Below are positions 8,697-16,473 of a stretch of 64,000 bases of DNA, piece after piece. Position 1 is the stretch's first letter. Every line of letters begins with the position of its first letter. Both the position numbers and the translations under genes were made by a program. Location of the stretch: the NCBI RefSeq assembly GCF_029960815.1, contig NZ_JASBRE010000021.1, forward strand, positions 1-64,000, read 5' to 3'. The notes under the pieces were generated by a model. The model was not told the origin of the DNA. It made no database searches and worked only from the letters and a program-made list of their open reading frames with translations. The DNA comes from Pseudomonas sp. AL03 (GTDB lineage Bacteria; Pseudomonadota; Gammaproteobacteria; Pseudomonadales; Pseudomonadaceae).

Positions 8697-9842
8697 ATGG
8701 ATGTTTTCTGGTTTCTGCCGACTCACGGCGACGGCCATTACCTGGGCACCACTCAGGGCGCACGCCCGGTGACACTCGACTACCTGAAACAAGGGGCCCA
8801 GGCTGCCGACAGCCTTGGCTACCACGGTGTACTGATTCCAACCGGACGCTCTTGCGAAGATTCGTGGGTCATTGCTTCGGCGCTGGTCCCGCTGACCGAA
8901 CGGCTGCGTTATCTGGTGGCGATCCGGCCGGGGATTATCTCGCCGACGGTCTCGGCGCGCATGGCCGCCACGCTGGCTCGACTGTCCAATGGCCGCTTGC
9001 TGATCAACGTGGTAACGGGTGGCGACCCAGATGAAAACCGTGGCGACGGCATCTTCCTCGATCACAGCGAATGCTACGAAGTCACCGACGAATTCCTGAA
9101 AATCTGGCGTCGGGTGTTGCAAGGCGAATCGGTGGATTTCGAAGGCAAACACCTGCAAGTGCAGAACGCCAAGGCGCTGTATCCGCCGGTGCAAAAACCC
9201 TATCCACCGCTGTACTTCGGCGGCTCTTCCGAAGCCGCCCATGAACTGGCCGCCGAGCAGGTTGATGTCTATCTGACCTGGGGCGAACCACCGGCCGCCG
9301 TGGCGGAAAAACTGGCCGATGTGCGTGAGCGTGCAGCCCGAAACGGTCGCACGGTGAAGTTCGGAATTCGCTTGCACGTGATCATCCGCGAAACAGCCGA
9401 AGAGGCCTGGAAAGCCGCGGAAAAACTCATCGAACACATCAGCGACGAAACCATCGCGGCAGCGCAGAAGTCGTTCTCGCGTTTCGACTCAGAAGGTCAG
9501 CGGCGCATGGCGGCGTTGCATGACGGGCGTCGCGACAACCTGGAAATCTCACCCAACCTGTGGGCCGGCGTCGGCCTGGTGCGCGGTGGTGCCGGGACGG
9601 CGTTGGTGGGCGATCCGCAGCAAGTGGCGACGCGAATCAAGGAGTACGCGGACCTGGGGATCGAGCGTTTTATCTTCTCCGGCTATCCGCACCTCGAAGA
9701 AGCTTATCGCTTTGCCGAGCTGGTGTTCCCGCTGTTGCCTGAGCCATACGCCAGCCTTGCTGGGCGCGGCGTCACTAACCTCACCGGGCCGTTTGGCGAA
9801 ATGATCGCCAATGATGTGCTGCCGGCTAAAGCCTCGGCCTGA
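8697..9842 (+). CDS. msuD: FMNH2-dependent alkanesulfonate/methanesulfonate monooxygenase
   Basis: A 381-residue bacterial-luciferase-family monooxygenase of the SsuD/MsuD group. It splits the C-S bond of alkanesulfonates with FMNH2 and O2 and releases sulfite for sulfur assimilation. The start MDVFWFLPTHGDGHYLGT and the internal LLINVVTGGDPDENRGDG and YLTWGEPP are characteristic SsuD motifs. It appears complete, unlike both of its neighbours. Its dedicated reductase MsuE is broken just upstream, so it would need reduced flavin from another reductase. ATG 8697 follows AAGGG. Confidence 0.92.
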   Translation: MDVFWFLPTHGDGHYLGTTQGARPVTLDYLKQGAQAADSLGYHGVLIPTGRSCEDSWVIASALVPLTERLRYLVAIRPGIISPTVSARMAATLARLSNGRLLINVVTGGDPDENRGDGIFLDHSECYEVTDEFLKIWRRVLQGESVDFEGKHLQVQNAKALYPPVQKPYPPLYFGGSSEAAHELAAEQVDVYLTWGEPPAAVAEKLADVRERAARNGRTVKFGIRLHVIIRETAEEAWKAAEKLIEHISDETIAAAQKSFSRFDSEGQRRMAALHDGRRDNLEISPNLWAGVGLVRGGAGTALVGDPQQVATRIKEYADLGIERFIFSGYPHLEEAYRFAELVFPLLPEPYASLAGRGVTNLTGPFGEMIANDVLPAKASA

Positions 9843-9881
9843 CAAGCAATCCCTGTGGTCGACTTCACTGAGGAACCCTGC

Positions 9882-11113
9882 GTGACAGCCAAACCACAAA
9901 GCGCCCTGTTGTCCCCCTTGCAGACCGCCCGCCGATTGGCCGCCGAGTTTGCCCTGGCCGCTGTCGAGCGCGATGAGCGTGGCGGTACGCCCAAAGCCGA
10001 ACGTGACGCCTTGCGTCACAGCGGTCTGCTCGCGTTAAGCATTCCCACCCAGTACGGCGGCCTCGGCGCCAGCTGGAGTGACACCCTGACCATCGTGCGC
10101 GAGTTCGCCAAAGTCGACAGTTCGATTGCCCATGTCTTCGGCTTCCATCACCTGATGCTCGCCACCGTCCGCCTGTTCTCCCGGCCCGAGCAGTGGCAGC
10201 CGTGGTTCGAACAGACGGCCCGCAAGAACTGGTTCTGGGGCAACGCCCTCAACCCGCTGGACACCCGCACCGTGGTGAAAGACCTTGGGGGCTGGCGTGA
10301 GTTTTCCGGCAAGAAAAGCTTCTGCTCCGGCGCCAGCAATTCGCAAATGCTGATCGCCTCGGCGGTGGATGAAAGCGCTGGCGGCAAGCGGTTTGAAGAG
10401 GCCGACGGCGGCACGTTGTTCCTCGACGAAATCGGCGATTTGCCGATGGCGATTCAGGTCAAGTTGTTGCGGGTGTTGCGGGTGTTGCAGGAGCGCGAAG
10501 TGGTACGACTGGGTTCGCGCAAGAGCATTCCCATCGACGTGCGCGTGCTGGCGGCGACCAACGTGCAACTGGAAAAAGCCATCAACGCCGGGCACTTCCG
10601 CGAGGATCTGTACTACCGCCTCGACGTGGTCAGCCTGGAACTGAGCCCGCTGCGCGACCGCCCCGGCGACAGCCTGCCGCTGACCCGACACTTCGTCGAA
10701 GCCTACAGCCAGCGCCTCGGATACGGCGCCATCACCCTCAGCAAAGAAGCCGAACTGAAACTGCGCAGCTACAGCTGGCCTGACAACATCCGCGAACTGG
10801 AAAACGTCATTCACCACACCCTGCTGATCTGCCGAAACGGTGTAATCGAACGCGACGACTTGCGCCTGTCGAACATGCGCATCGAGCGTCACTCGAAGAA
10901 CAGGCCGGAGCGCTGCATGAGAAAGTCGAAGACGCTTTGCTGCGGGCGGCCTATCGTTTCAGCCATTACAACCAGGTGCACACCGCCGCGCTGCTGGGGT
11001 TGAGCAGCAACGTAACGCGCACGCGACTGATCAAAATCGGTGAGCTGGCAGTGAACAAGCGCCGGCCCACGGAAAACCTACAGGGCGAACGTGTCATGCA
11101 GTTGTCGATCTAA
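9882..11113 (+). pseudogene. chimera of MsuC-like monooxygenase N-terminus and SfnR-like sigma-54 activator C-terminus
   Basis: Residues 1 to about 168 (TAKPQSALLSPLQTARRLAA to IASAVDESAGGK) are the N-terminal part of an acyl-CoA-dehydrogenase-fold flavin monooxygenase of the MsuC/SfnB group. From about 10385 the frame continues without a break into the middle of a sigma-54 AAA+ domain: RFEEADGGTLFLDEIGDLP contains Walker B, followed by the VLAATN sensor region and the C-terminal lid. Walker A and the GAFTGA loop are absent. At about 10885-10893 a one-base shift follows: in the main frame translation runs to a stop at 11003, while the correct Fis-type helix-turn-helix (GLSSNVTRTRLIKIGELAVN) continues in another frame to 11113. 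Thus the 3' half of msuC, the 5' half of the regulator and their junction were lost in one deletion, plus a frameshift. Neither activity can remain. The start used is GTG 9882 after GAGGAA. Confidence 0.85.
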
Positions 11114-11475
11114 CCCACCAGATTGCAGTGCAGCGCGTTGTCGTGGCTGCGTTCCAGGCTGTGCAGCACCTGGAACGAGCCAAAAGTCACGGTTTTCGCC
11201 TGATGGGCGCGGATCAGTTGCCAGAAATCCTGCTCGCCGCTTTCAAAGCTTTGAAACGCGGCATCTCCCGCCTCGCGTGTTTGCCATTGCAGGTAGTTGA
11301 GCACTCGCCGGCCATCGTCGCTGGCCTGGATGCTCGCACTCAGAAAACCGCTGTAGCCTTGGGCGAGGCGCTCGGTCTGTTTCGACAAGGCCGCCACCAG
11401 CGCGGGCTGTTGATGGGGTTCGATCTCGAATTCGATCAGTTGGGTAAAGCTGCGATTTTTCTCAGACGCTTGCAT
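11110..11475 (-). CDS. antibiotic-biosynthesis-monooxygenase-fold protein under SoxR control
   Basis: A 121-residue ABM-domain protein (dimeric alpha-beta barrel): FTQLIEFEIEPHQQPALVAA, then YSGFLSASIQASDDGRRVLN and LQWQTREAGDAAFQS. Such proteins are small cofactor-free or haem-type monooxygenases that act on quinones or aromatics. It is divergent from soxR and has a SoxR box in a 19-bp-spacer promoter. In P. aeruginosa a monooxygenase of this kind (PA2274) lies next to soxR and is a SoxR target, as I recall. The stop codon overlaps the end of the sfnR remnant. The substrate is not known. Confidence 0.85.
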   Translation of the reverse strand: MQASEKNRSFTQLIEFEIEPHQQPALVAALSKQTERLAQGYSGFLSASIQASDDGRRVLNYLQWQTREAGDAAFQSFESGEQDFWQLIRAHQAKTVTFGSFQVLHSLERSHDNALHCNLVG

Positions 11476-11525
11476 GAATAGTCCCCACTTACGTGTAAGC
11501 CGGACCTTGCGATCCGAAGGCCTGC

Positions 11526-11556
11526 AGGGTAAAACCTCTAGCTAACTAGAGGTCAA
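11526..11556 (-). promoter_or_regulatory. SoxR-box promoter
   Basis: The palindrome CCTCTAG-CTAA-CTAGAGG at 11535-11552 lies between a -35 TTGACC (11551-11556, complement) and a -10 TACCCT (11526-11531, complement) on the minus strand. The spacer is 19 bp, the over-long spacing that MerR/SoxR proteins correct by twisting DNA. It drives the monooxygenase gene. Confidence 0.85.
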
Positions 11557-11569
11557 GGGGCATTTTTAA

Positions 11570-12016
11570 ATGATCACCTCGGAAAATCTGCCTATGGAAC
11601 TCACCGTCGGCCAATTGGCTGCGCGCAGCGGCGTCGCGGTCACGGCGCTGCACTTTTACGAGTCCAAGGGTTTGATCAAAAGTAATCGCAACCCAGGCAA
11701 CCAGCGGCGTTATCCACGGGAAGTGTTGCGGCGGGTGGCGTTGATCAAAGTAGCTCAGCGATTGGGCATTCCACTGGCGGAGACTGGAGAGGCATTGAAA
11801 TCGTTGCCGGACAACCGGGCGCCGACGGCGGCGGACTGGAAGGTGTTGTCGGCGCAATGGAGTCGGGATCTGGATGAGCGGATCAATCAGCTCGTGCTGC
11901 TGCGGGACCGGCTTAATGGCTGCATTGGGTGTGGGTGTCTATCGATGGAGGCATGTCCGTTGCGTAATTTTGGCGATGTGTTGGGGGAGCAAGGGCCCGG
12001 GGCGCAGCTGCTTTAA
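11570..12016 (+). CDS. soxR: redox-sensitive transcriptional activator SoxR
   Basis: A 148-residue MerR-family regulator. Its N-terminal helix-turn-helix reads LTVGQLAARSGVAVTALHFY, followed by the ESKGLI wing. A [2Fe-2S] cluster site is complete: Cys118, Cys121, Cys123 and Cys129 in CIGCGCLSMEAC (CX2CXCX5C). Oxidation of this cluster by redox-cycling compounds such as phenazines turns on target promoters. In Pseudomonas it controls a small regulon that includes the adjacent monooxygenase. ATG 11570 is preceded by AAGGGG; an alternative ATG lies at 11594. Confidence 0.95.
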   Translation: MITSENLPMELTVGQLAARSGVAVTALHFYESKGLIKSNRNPGNQRRYPREVLRRVALIKVAQRLGIPLAETGEALKSLPDNRAPTAADWKVLSAQWSRDLDERINQLVLLRDRLNGCIGCGCLSMEACPLRNFGDVLGEQGPGAQLL

Positions 12017-12145
12017 TGATAACTGAACAGTGATTACTGCTCGTCGGGGGTTCGGTCGAGCGAAAAACGCTGACCTATAGTTACTCGACCGGAAATCGGC
12101 GAAGGAACACTTTTCACTCACGACAAGAGAACAGGGAGAACCATC

Positions 12146-12604
12146 ATGAGCGTCAAACCCATTCCAGAGGGTTATCACAGCATCACCCCGTATCTGGGCA
12201 TTCAAAAAGCGGCCGAAGCCATCGAGTTCTACAAAAAAGCCTTTGGCGCCACTGAAGTCATGCGCCTGTCCATGCCCGATGGCGGCATCGGGCATGCCGA
12301 ACTGCGTATCGGCGATTGCCCGATCATGCTTGGCACGCCTTGCGATCAGGGCCCTTTGAGCAATCCGGACACGTCGCCGTCCGTGGGCCTGCACCTGTAT
12401 GTGAACGATGTGGACAAGTCGTATAAACAGGCAATTGCCGCCGGTGGCACGGTGGTGTCCGAGGTCAAGGATCAGTTTTATGGCGACCGTTCGGGGACCT
12501 TGAAGGATCCCTAAGGGCATCTGTGGTTTCTGGCCACGCGCAAGGAAGATCTGACTCAGGAGCAGATTGAGCAGCGGGCGAAGGAGATGTTCAAGCAGGG
12601 TTGA
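12146..12604 (+). pseudogene. VOC/glyoxalase-fold (PhnB-like) protein with premature stop
   Basis: A 152-codon reading frame with a TAA at codon 123 (12512-12514). Before the stop: YHSITPYLGIQKAAEAIEFY, typical of PhnB/YdcJ-like VOC proteins. After it the same frame continues with GHLWFLATRKEDLTQEQIEQ to TGA at 12602. In relatives the sequence reads DP-F-GHLW, so the stop replaces a conserved phenylalanine codon. The truncated 122-residue product would lack the last beta-strand and a metal-site residue. It is either a recent nonsense mutation or a sequencing error. A ribosome site AGGGAG lies upstream, so the reading frame was recently in use. Confidence 0.82.
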
Positions 12605-12609
12605 ACCTA

Positions 12610-12644
12610 ATGATCGTTCCTTCGCTCTGCGTGGGAACGATCAT
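12610..12644. repeat. REP-like palindrome
   Basis: An 11-bp stem ATGATCGTTCC/GGAACGATCAT with a 13-base loop. Both the TTCCCACGCAGAGCG core (on the reverse strand) and GGGAACGATCAT recur at 48188-48214. This is an intergenic repeat family of Pseudomonas type; here it may also stop transcription of the VOC gene. Confidence 0.65.
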
Positions 12645-12694
12645 GGCTCTACACACTTCATGAACAATTTACGCACAGCCGCACCCAAGTAAAC

Positions 12695-12719
12695 AAAATC
12701 CCGCCCCCCAGCAATACGA
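12695..12719 (+). promoter_or_regulatory. weak iron-starvation-like box upstream of fpvG
   Basis: AAAAT-CCC...-CGA with a 17-bp spacer resembles the PvdS consensus TAAAT-N16/17-CGT but carries two mismatches. It lies about 160 bp before fpvG. The fpv operon is expected to be PvdS- or Fur-controlled, and no better box was found in the 276-bp gap. Confidence 0.25.
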
Positions 12720-12880
12720 AACATTTTCTTTCACATCCCCGTTCGGGATTTCCAATGCTCATCCGTCTTATTTAGATGCAGTCGGCCCGCGTAGGCAAAA
12801 GCCACGGCCTGGCCTTTCATGGACCTCATTGCTGGGAAGCCCCTAGCTGCGGCCCACTCATCGAAACAAGACCTTTAATC

Positions 12881-14080
12881 ATGTCGAAGAAATCCCGTTC
12901 AAAACTCTGGTTTCTGGTCCATAGCTGGCTGGCGCTGCCGATCTGGTTTTTCGTGCTGATCGTCTGCGTGACCGGCACCCTGGCGGTGGTCAGTCAGGAA
13001 ATCGTCTGGCTGGCCAACCCGCAAATGCGCGCCAGCCAACCCTCGGACGATGCGCCGCTGCTCAGCTATGACCAGATCATCGCCGCCATCAAGAAGGCTG
13101 AGCCCAACACCCTGGTCGAGGCCATCAGTCGGCCCGATGAATCGCACTTCGCCCTCGACGTAGACGTCAGCTATCCCGATGGTCGCTCCGTGACGGTTTA
13201 CGTCAATCCCTACAGCGGCGTCATTCAGGGCACTGCCCCGCCATTCAATTTCAAGGCGTTTACCCGCGCGCTGCATGGCTGGTGGCTGGTGCCGTTTACC
13301 AATGGCTACAGCTGGGGATGGTATCTGGTGTCGTTTCTCAGCCTGCCATTGCTGGCTTCGTTGGTCACCGGGCTGGTGGTCTACAAGCGCTTCTGGAAAG
13401 GTTTCTTCCGACCGACTTTGCGCATTCGTCACGGTGCACGGATTTTCTGGGGCGACTTTCATCGCCTCAGCGGCATCTGGTCGATCTGGTTCATCGCGGT
13501 AATTTCCGTCACCAGCACCTGGTTCCTGATTCAGGCGTTCATGTTCGATAACCAGATTTCGATTTCCACCGCGCCGGTGACTGCCGTGGTTGCGCGTGAA
13601 AGTGTCTCGCTGACGGCCGACGGTTCGCCTGCGCCGATGATCAGTCTGGAGACGGCCATTCGCCAAGCCAAGGAACGTATTCCCGGCCTGGACGACAGTT
13701 TCGTCAGCCTGCCCGCCAATGCCTATAGCTATCTATCGGTGGGCGGGCGCAGTTGGTATCCGCTGATGTTCCAGACCGCCGACATCAACCCGTATACCGG
13801 CGACATCGCCGCCACCCGCCTGTTGTCGGACCGCTCCGGCCTGGAGTGGGTGACCGAATCCATGCGTCCACTGCACACCGGCGATTTCGGCGGCATCTGG
13901 ATCAAACTGATCTGGTTCTTCTTCGGCCTGATCCTCAGCATGATGGTCCTCAGCGGCCTGTTGATCTGGACCAAGCGCACCGCCCTGGCCACGGCCAACG
14001 CCCTCAGACGCAGCAACAAACGCCCACGCAGTCAGGCCGCTGCGGCCACCCGCCGCGAAACCACGGAGGCCAGCCAATGA
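12881..14080 (+). CDS. fpvG: FpvG, PepSY-TM inner-membrane ferripyoverdine reductase
   Basis: A 399-residue membrane protein of the PepSY-associated TM family: the first TM is around residues 12-35 (FLVHSWLALPIWFFVLIVCV), two central TMs and one near the C-terminus flank periplasmic PepSY-like regions. Conserved His residues in HSWLALP, HGWW, FHRLSG and LHTGDFGG are consistent with haem or electron transfer. In P. aeruginosa FpvG reduces Fe3+ in pyoverdine in the periplasm so that iron is released. It is the first gene of an eight-gene fpv operon; its stop overlaps the fpvH start (ATGA). ATG 12881 is preferred over the in-frame start at 12776 because the TM then starts at the usual distance. 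Confidence 0.88.
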   Translation: MSKKSRSKLWFLVHSWLALPIWFFVLIVCVTGTLAVVSQEIVWLANPQMRASQPSDDAPLLSYDQIIAAIKKAEPNTLVEAISRPDESHFALDVDVSYPDGRSVTVYVNPYSGVIQGTAPPFNFKAFTRALHGWWLVPFTNGYSWGWYLVSFLSLPLLASLVTGLVVYKRFWKGFFRPTLRIRHGARIFWGDFHRLSGIWSIWFIAVISVTSTWFLIQAFMFDNQISISTAPVTAVVARESVSLTADGSPAPMISLETAIRQAKERIPGLDDSFVSLPANAYSYLSVGGRSWYPLMFQTADINPYTGDIAATRLLSDRSGLEWVTESMRPLHTGDFGGIWIKLIWFFFGLILSMMVLSGLLIWTKRTALATANALRRSNKRPRSQAAAATRRETTEASQ

Positions 14081-14619
14081 GCCTGTTCGCCGCAGAAAAA
14101 CCGGGCTCGAAACTGAGCCGTTTCTGGCACAAATGGCGCTTCCATATCAACGTGTTGCTGTTGCTGGTGCCGCTCGGGTTCATGCCCAAATACTTCGCCG
14201 ACGCCGCGTTGTTTCGCGGTGACACCGGTTTGGGTGAGCGGGAAATCGGCGAGGTTCAGGTGGGTCCCTGGAGCCTGCGACTGGCCGAGTTGCGTAACGA
14301 AGCGCCGACGCTCGATGGCCCGGCCGGCTACATGAAGAACTTCAACGCGGCGCTGTGCGACCGCTGTCGTGATCAGGTCAAGGCCACTTACCTGCGCATT
14401 GGTAAACCACGCAGCCTGCGCGCGGCCGGGGTGATTTTCTTCGGTACGCCGTACCGCATGGGCGCGATGCTGCCGATTCCCGAGAAGACCAAAGCCGACG
14501 CCGAGCTGTGGATCACCATGGAAGGCTGGGATGGCGCGATGCATCAGGCCGCCATCCCGCTGAGCCAGGCATCCCCCGCCACCGTCGAGTGGCTGAACAA
14601 ACAAGGAGGAAAACCATGA
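14077..14619 (+). CDS. fpvH: FpvH, membrane-anchored accessory protein of iron release
   Basis: A 180-residue protein with one N-terminal membrane anchor (residues 24-42, INVLLLLVPLGFMPKYF) and a periplasmic domain carrying a CxxC pair, Cys94 and Cys97 (ALCDRCRDQV). P. aeruginosa FpvH takes part with FpvG and FpvC in pyoverdine iron release. The CxxC could be a redox or metal site; this is inferred. The start overlaps the fpvG stop and the end overlaps the fpvJ start by 4 bp, so translation is coupled. Confidence 0.82.
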   Translation: MSLFAAEKPGSKLSRFWHKWRFHINVLLLLVPLGFMPKYFADAALFRGDTGLGEREIGEVQVGPWSLRLAELRNEAPTLDGPAGYMKNFNAALCDRCRDQVKATYLRIGKPRSLRAAGVIFFGTPYRMGAMLPIPEKTKADAELWITMEGWDGAMHQAAIPLSQASPATVEWLNKQGGKP

Positions 14620-14939
14620 CTTTTCGTCCTCTCAGCGCCGTGCTGCTGGTGCTCTGCGCCGGTTTCAGCGCCAGCGCCCTGGCCCACAACCCGATGTGCG
14701 AATGCAAAGTCATCGACGCCGAGCAGATCAAATGCACCGGCGGTTTCTCCGACGGCAGCGGCGCGCCGGGCGTGACCCTGGATGTGATCGGCTACGACGA
14801 AACCATCCTGGTGCCCGGCAAGCTCGGTGCCGATTCAACCTTGACCTTCAAGAAGCCGGGCGCCGAGTTCTACGTGCTGTTCGACGCAGGTCCCGGCCAC
14901 GTCGTCGAGATCGACCAAGCGGACATCGAAGCCCCATGA
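14616..14939 (+). CDS. fpvJ: FpvJ, small periplasmic protein
   Basis: A 107-residue exported protein with signal peptide MTFRPLSAVLLVLCAGFSASALA. The mature part begins HNPMCECKVIDAEQIKCTGG, with Cys28, Cys30 and Cys40, then a beta-rich domain ending GHVVEIDQADIEAP. The cysteines and the leading histidine suggest metal or redox contacts. FpvJ is part of the FpvG-H-J-K inner-membrane assembly in P. aeruginosa. It has a strong AAGGAGG ribosome site and 4-bp overlaps at both ends. Confidence 0.82.
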   Translation: MTFRPLSAVLLVLCAGFSASALAHNPMCECKVIDAEQIKCTGGFSDGSGAPGVTLDVIGYDETILVPGKLGADSTLTFKKPGAEFYVLFDAGPGHVVEIDQADIEAP

Positions 14940-15508
14940 GTACGCCAACCACCCACGTCGTCCGCCCGGCCGGTGCCGGCCATGAAACCCTTTATGTGTT
15001 GCTGTTGTGCCTGATGATCCTGGCGGTTGCCGGCTCGGTGGTCGCCTGGCGCCATGAATCTCAGGAAGTCAGTAGCGTAGGCAGCCATCAACTGGATGCC
15101 CGCCGTGACTTGAGCGCGTCCGAGCAAGGCATCTACGCCGACCTGCGGGTGACGCTCGACGAAATTCACCTGCTGCGTCAGGAGCAACAGGCGCTCCCCG
15201 CCCCCGCGGCCCTTGCCGATGAAGGTTTTGCGCCGTTCGCCCAGGACGCCAGTTCCGTCAGCCGCGGCGCTCATGCCTGGCAATTGCTCGACGCCAAGGC
15301 TTACTTCGGCCAGAGCCAGACACCCACCGTGGCGGGTTCGTTTTTGATGCGCTTGACCGCTGACGGCGATGCTCCGGACGTCTGGCTCAACCGCGGCAAA
15401 GCCCTCGCGGTCCCGAGCGATCTCACCGACGCCGCGCTCGAAAGCGCCGGCTGGCAGCAGATCGTCGCGCAGTTCGATGCCGGCGTGACCCGCCAGCACC
15501 GGCACTGA
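14936..15508 (+). CDS. fpvK: FpvK, single-pass inner-membrane protein (DUF6162-like)
   Basis: A 190-residue protein with one membrane span near residues 19-38 (LYVLLLCLMILAVAGSVVAW) and a periplasmic remainder that includes a helical stretch (LRVTLDEIHLLRQEQQALPA). It forms part of the FpvGHJK complex by gene order and family. No catalytic motif is visible, so a scaffold role is likely. It overlaps fpvJ by 4 bp and is followed after 35 bp by fpvC. Confidence 0.8.
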   Translation: MSTPTTHVVRPAGAGHETLYVLLLCLMILAVAGSVVAWRHESQEVSSVGSHQLDARRDLSASEQGIYADLRVTLDEIHLLRQEQQALPAPAALADEGFAPFAQDASSVSRGAHAWQLLDAKAYFGQSQTPTVAGSFLMRLTADGDAPDVWLNRGKALAVPSDLTDAALESAGWQQIVAQFDAGVTRQHRH

Positions 15509-15543
15509 ACCCTCGCCTTCACCCGAGAGAAGAACGCTTTCCC

Positions 15544-16473
15544 ATGCCTATTTCATCTCAACGTCGTCTACTTTTGCGCCTGCTGCTGGTTGGCCTGTTT
15601 GCCTGTCTGCTGACACCCATGACCCATGCTGACGAGGCCAAGCGCCTGCGCATCGGCATCACCCTGCACCCTTATTACAGCTACGTGGCGAACATCGTCG
15701 GTGACAAGGCCGAGGTGGTGCCGCTGATTCCGGCCGGTTTCAACCCACATGCCTACGAGCCGCGCGCCGAAGACATCAAGCGCATCAGCGGGTTGGACGT
15801 GATCGTGCTCAACGGCGTCGGCCATGACGACTTCGCCGACCGCATGATCGCCGCCAGCGAAACCCCGAACATCCCCGTGATCGAAGCCAACGAAAACGTG
15901 CCGTTGCTGGCCGCCACCGGCGTCGCCGCTCGCGGCGCCGGCAAGGTCGTAAACCCGCACACGTTCCTGTCGATCAGCGCCTCGATTGCCCAGGTCAACA
16001 ACATCGCCCGGGAACTGGGCAAGCTCGACCCGGCCAACGCCAAGACCTACACCCAGAACGCCCGCGCCTATGGCAAGCGCCTGCGGCAGATGCGCGCCGA
16101 TGCCCTGGCGAAACTGACCCAGGCGCCGAACGCGCAACTGCGAGTGGCCACTGTCCACGCGGCGTACGACTATTTGCTGCGCGAATTCGGTCTGGAAGTC
16201 ACCGCGGTGGTCGAACCGGCCCACGGCATCGAACCGAGCCCGAGCCAGCTGAAAAAGACCATCGATCAACTGCGGGATCTGGACGTGAAGGTGATCTTCT
16301 CGGAGATGGATTTCCCGCCCACCTACGTCGAGACCATCCAGCGTGAATCCGGGGTGAAGCTGTATCCGCTGTCGCACATTTCCTATGGCGAATACACCGC
16401 CGACAAGTACGAAAAGGAAATGACCGGCAACCTCAACACCGTGGTCCGGGCGATTCAGGAGTCTGGCAAATGA
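15544..16473 (+). CDS. fpvC: FpvC, periplasmic metal-binding protein of the ABC importer
   Basis: A 309-residue cluster-A1 (Zn/Mn type) solute-binding protein with a signal peptide ending near residue 29 (MTHADEA). Likely metal ligands are the His of NPHAYEP, the His of NPHTFLS and a Glu/Asp in FSEMDFPPTY. In P. aeruginosa FpvC acts as the periplasmic iron chelator that helps strip iron from pyoverdine and passes it to FpvDE. It lies within the operon and overlaps fpvD by 4 bp. Confidence 0.87.
   Translation: MPISSQRRLLLRLLLVGLFACLLTPMTHADEAKRLRIGITLHPYYSYVANIVGDKAEVVPLIPAGFNPHAYEPRAEDIKRISGLDVIVLNGVGHDDFADRMIAASETPNIPVIEANENVPLLAATGVAARGAGKVVNPHTFLSISASIAQVNNIARELGKLDPANAKTYTQNARAYGKRLRQMRADALAKLTQAPNAQLRVATVHAAYDYLLREFGLEVTAVVEPAHGIEPSPSQLKKTIDQLRDLDVKVIFSEMDFPPTYVETIQRESGVKLYPLSHISYGEYTADKYEKEMTGNLNTVVRAIQESGK

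Noticed and set aside
12776..12880. Upstream extension of FpvG
   Set aside because: It adds 35 residues without family similarity before the first membrane span.
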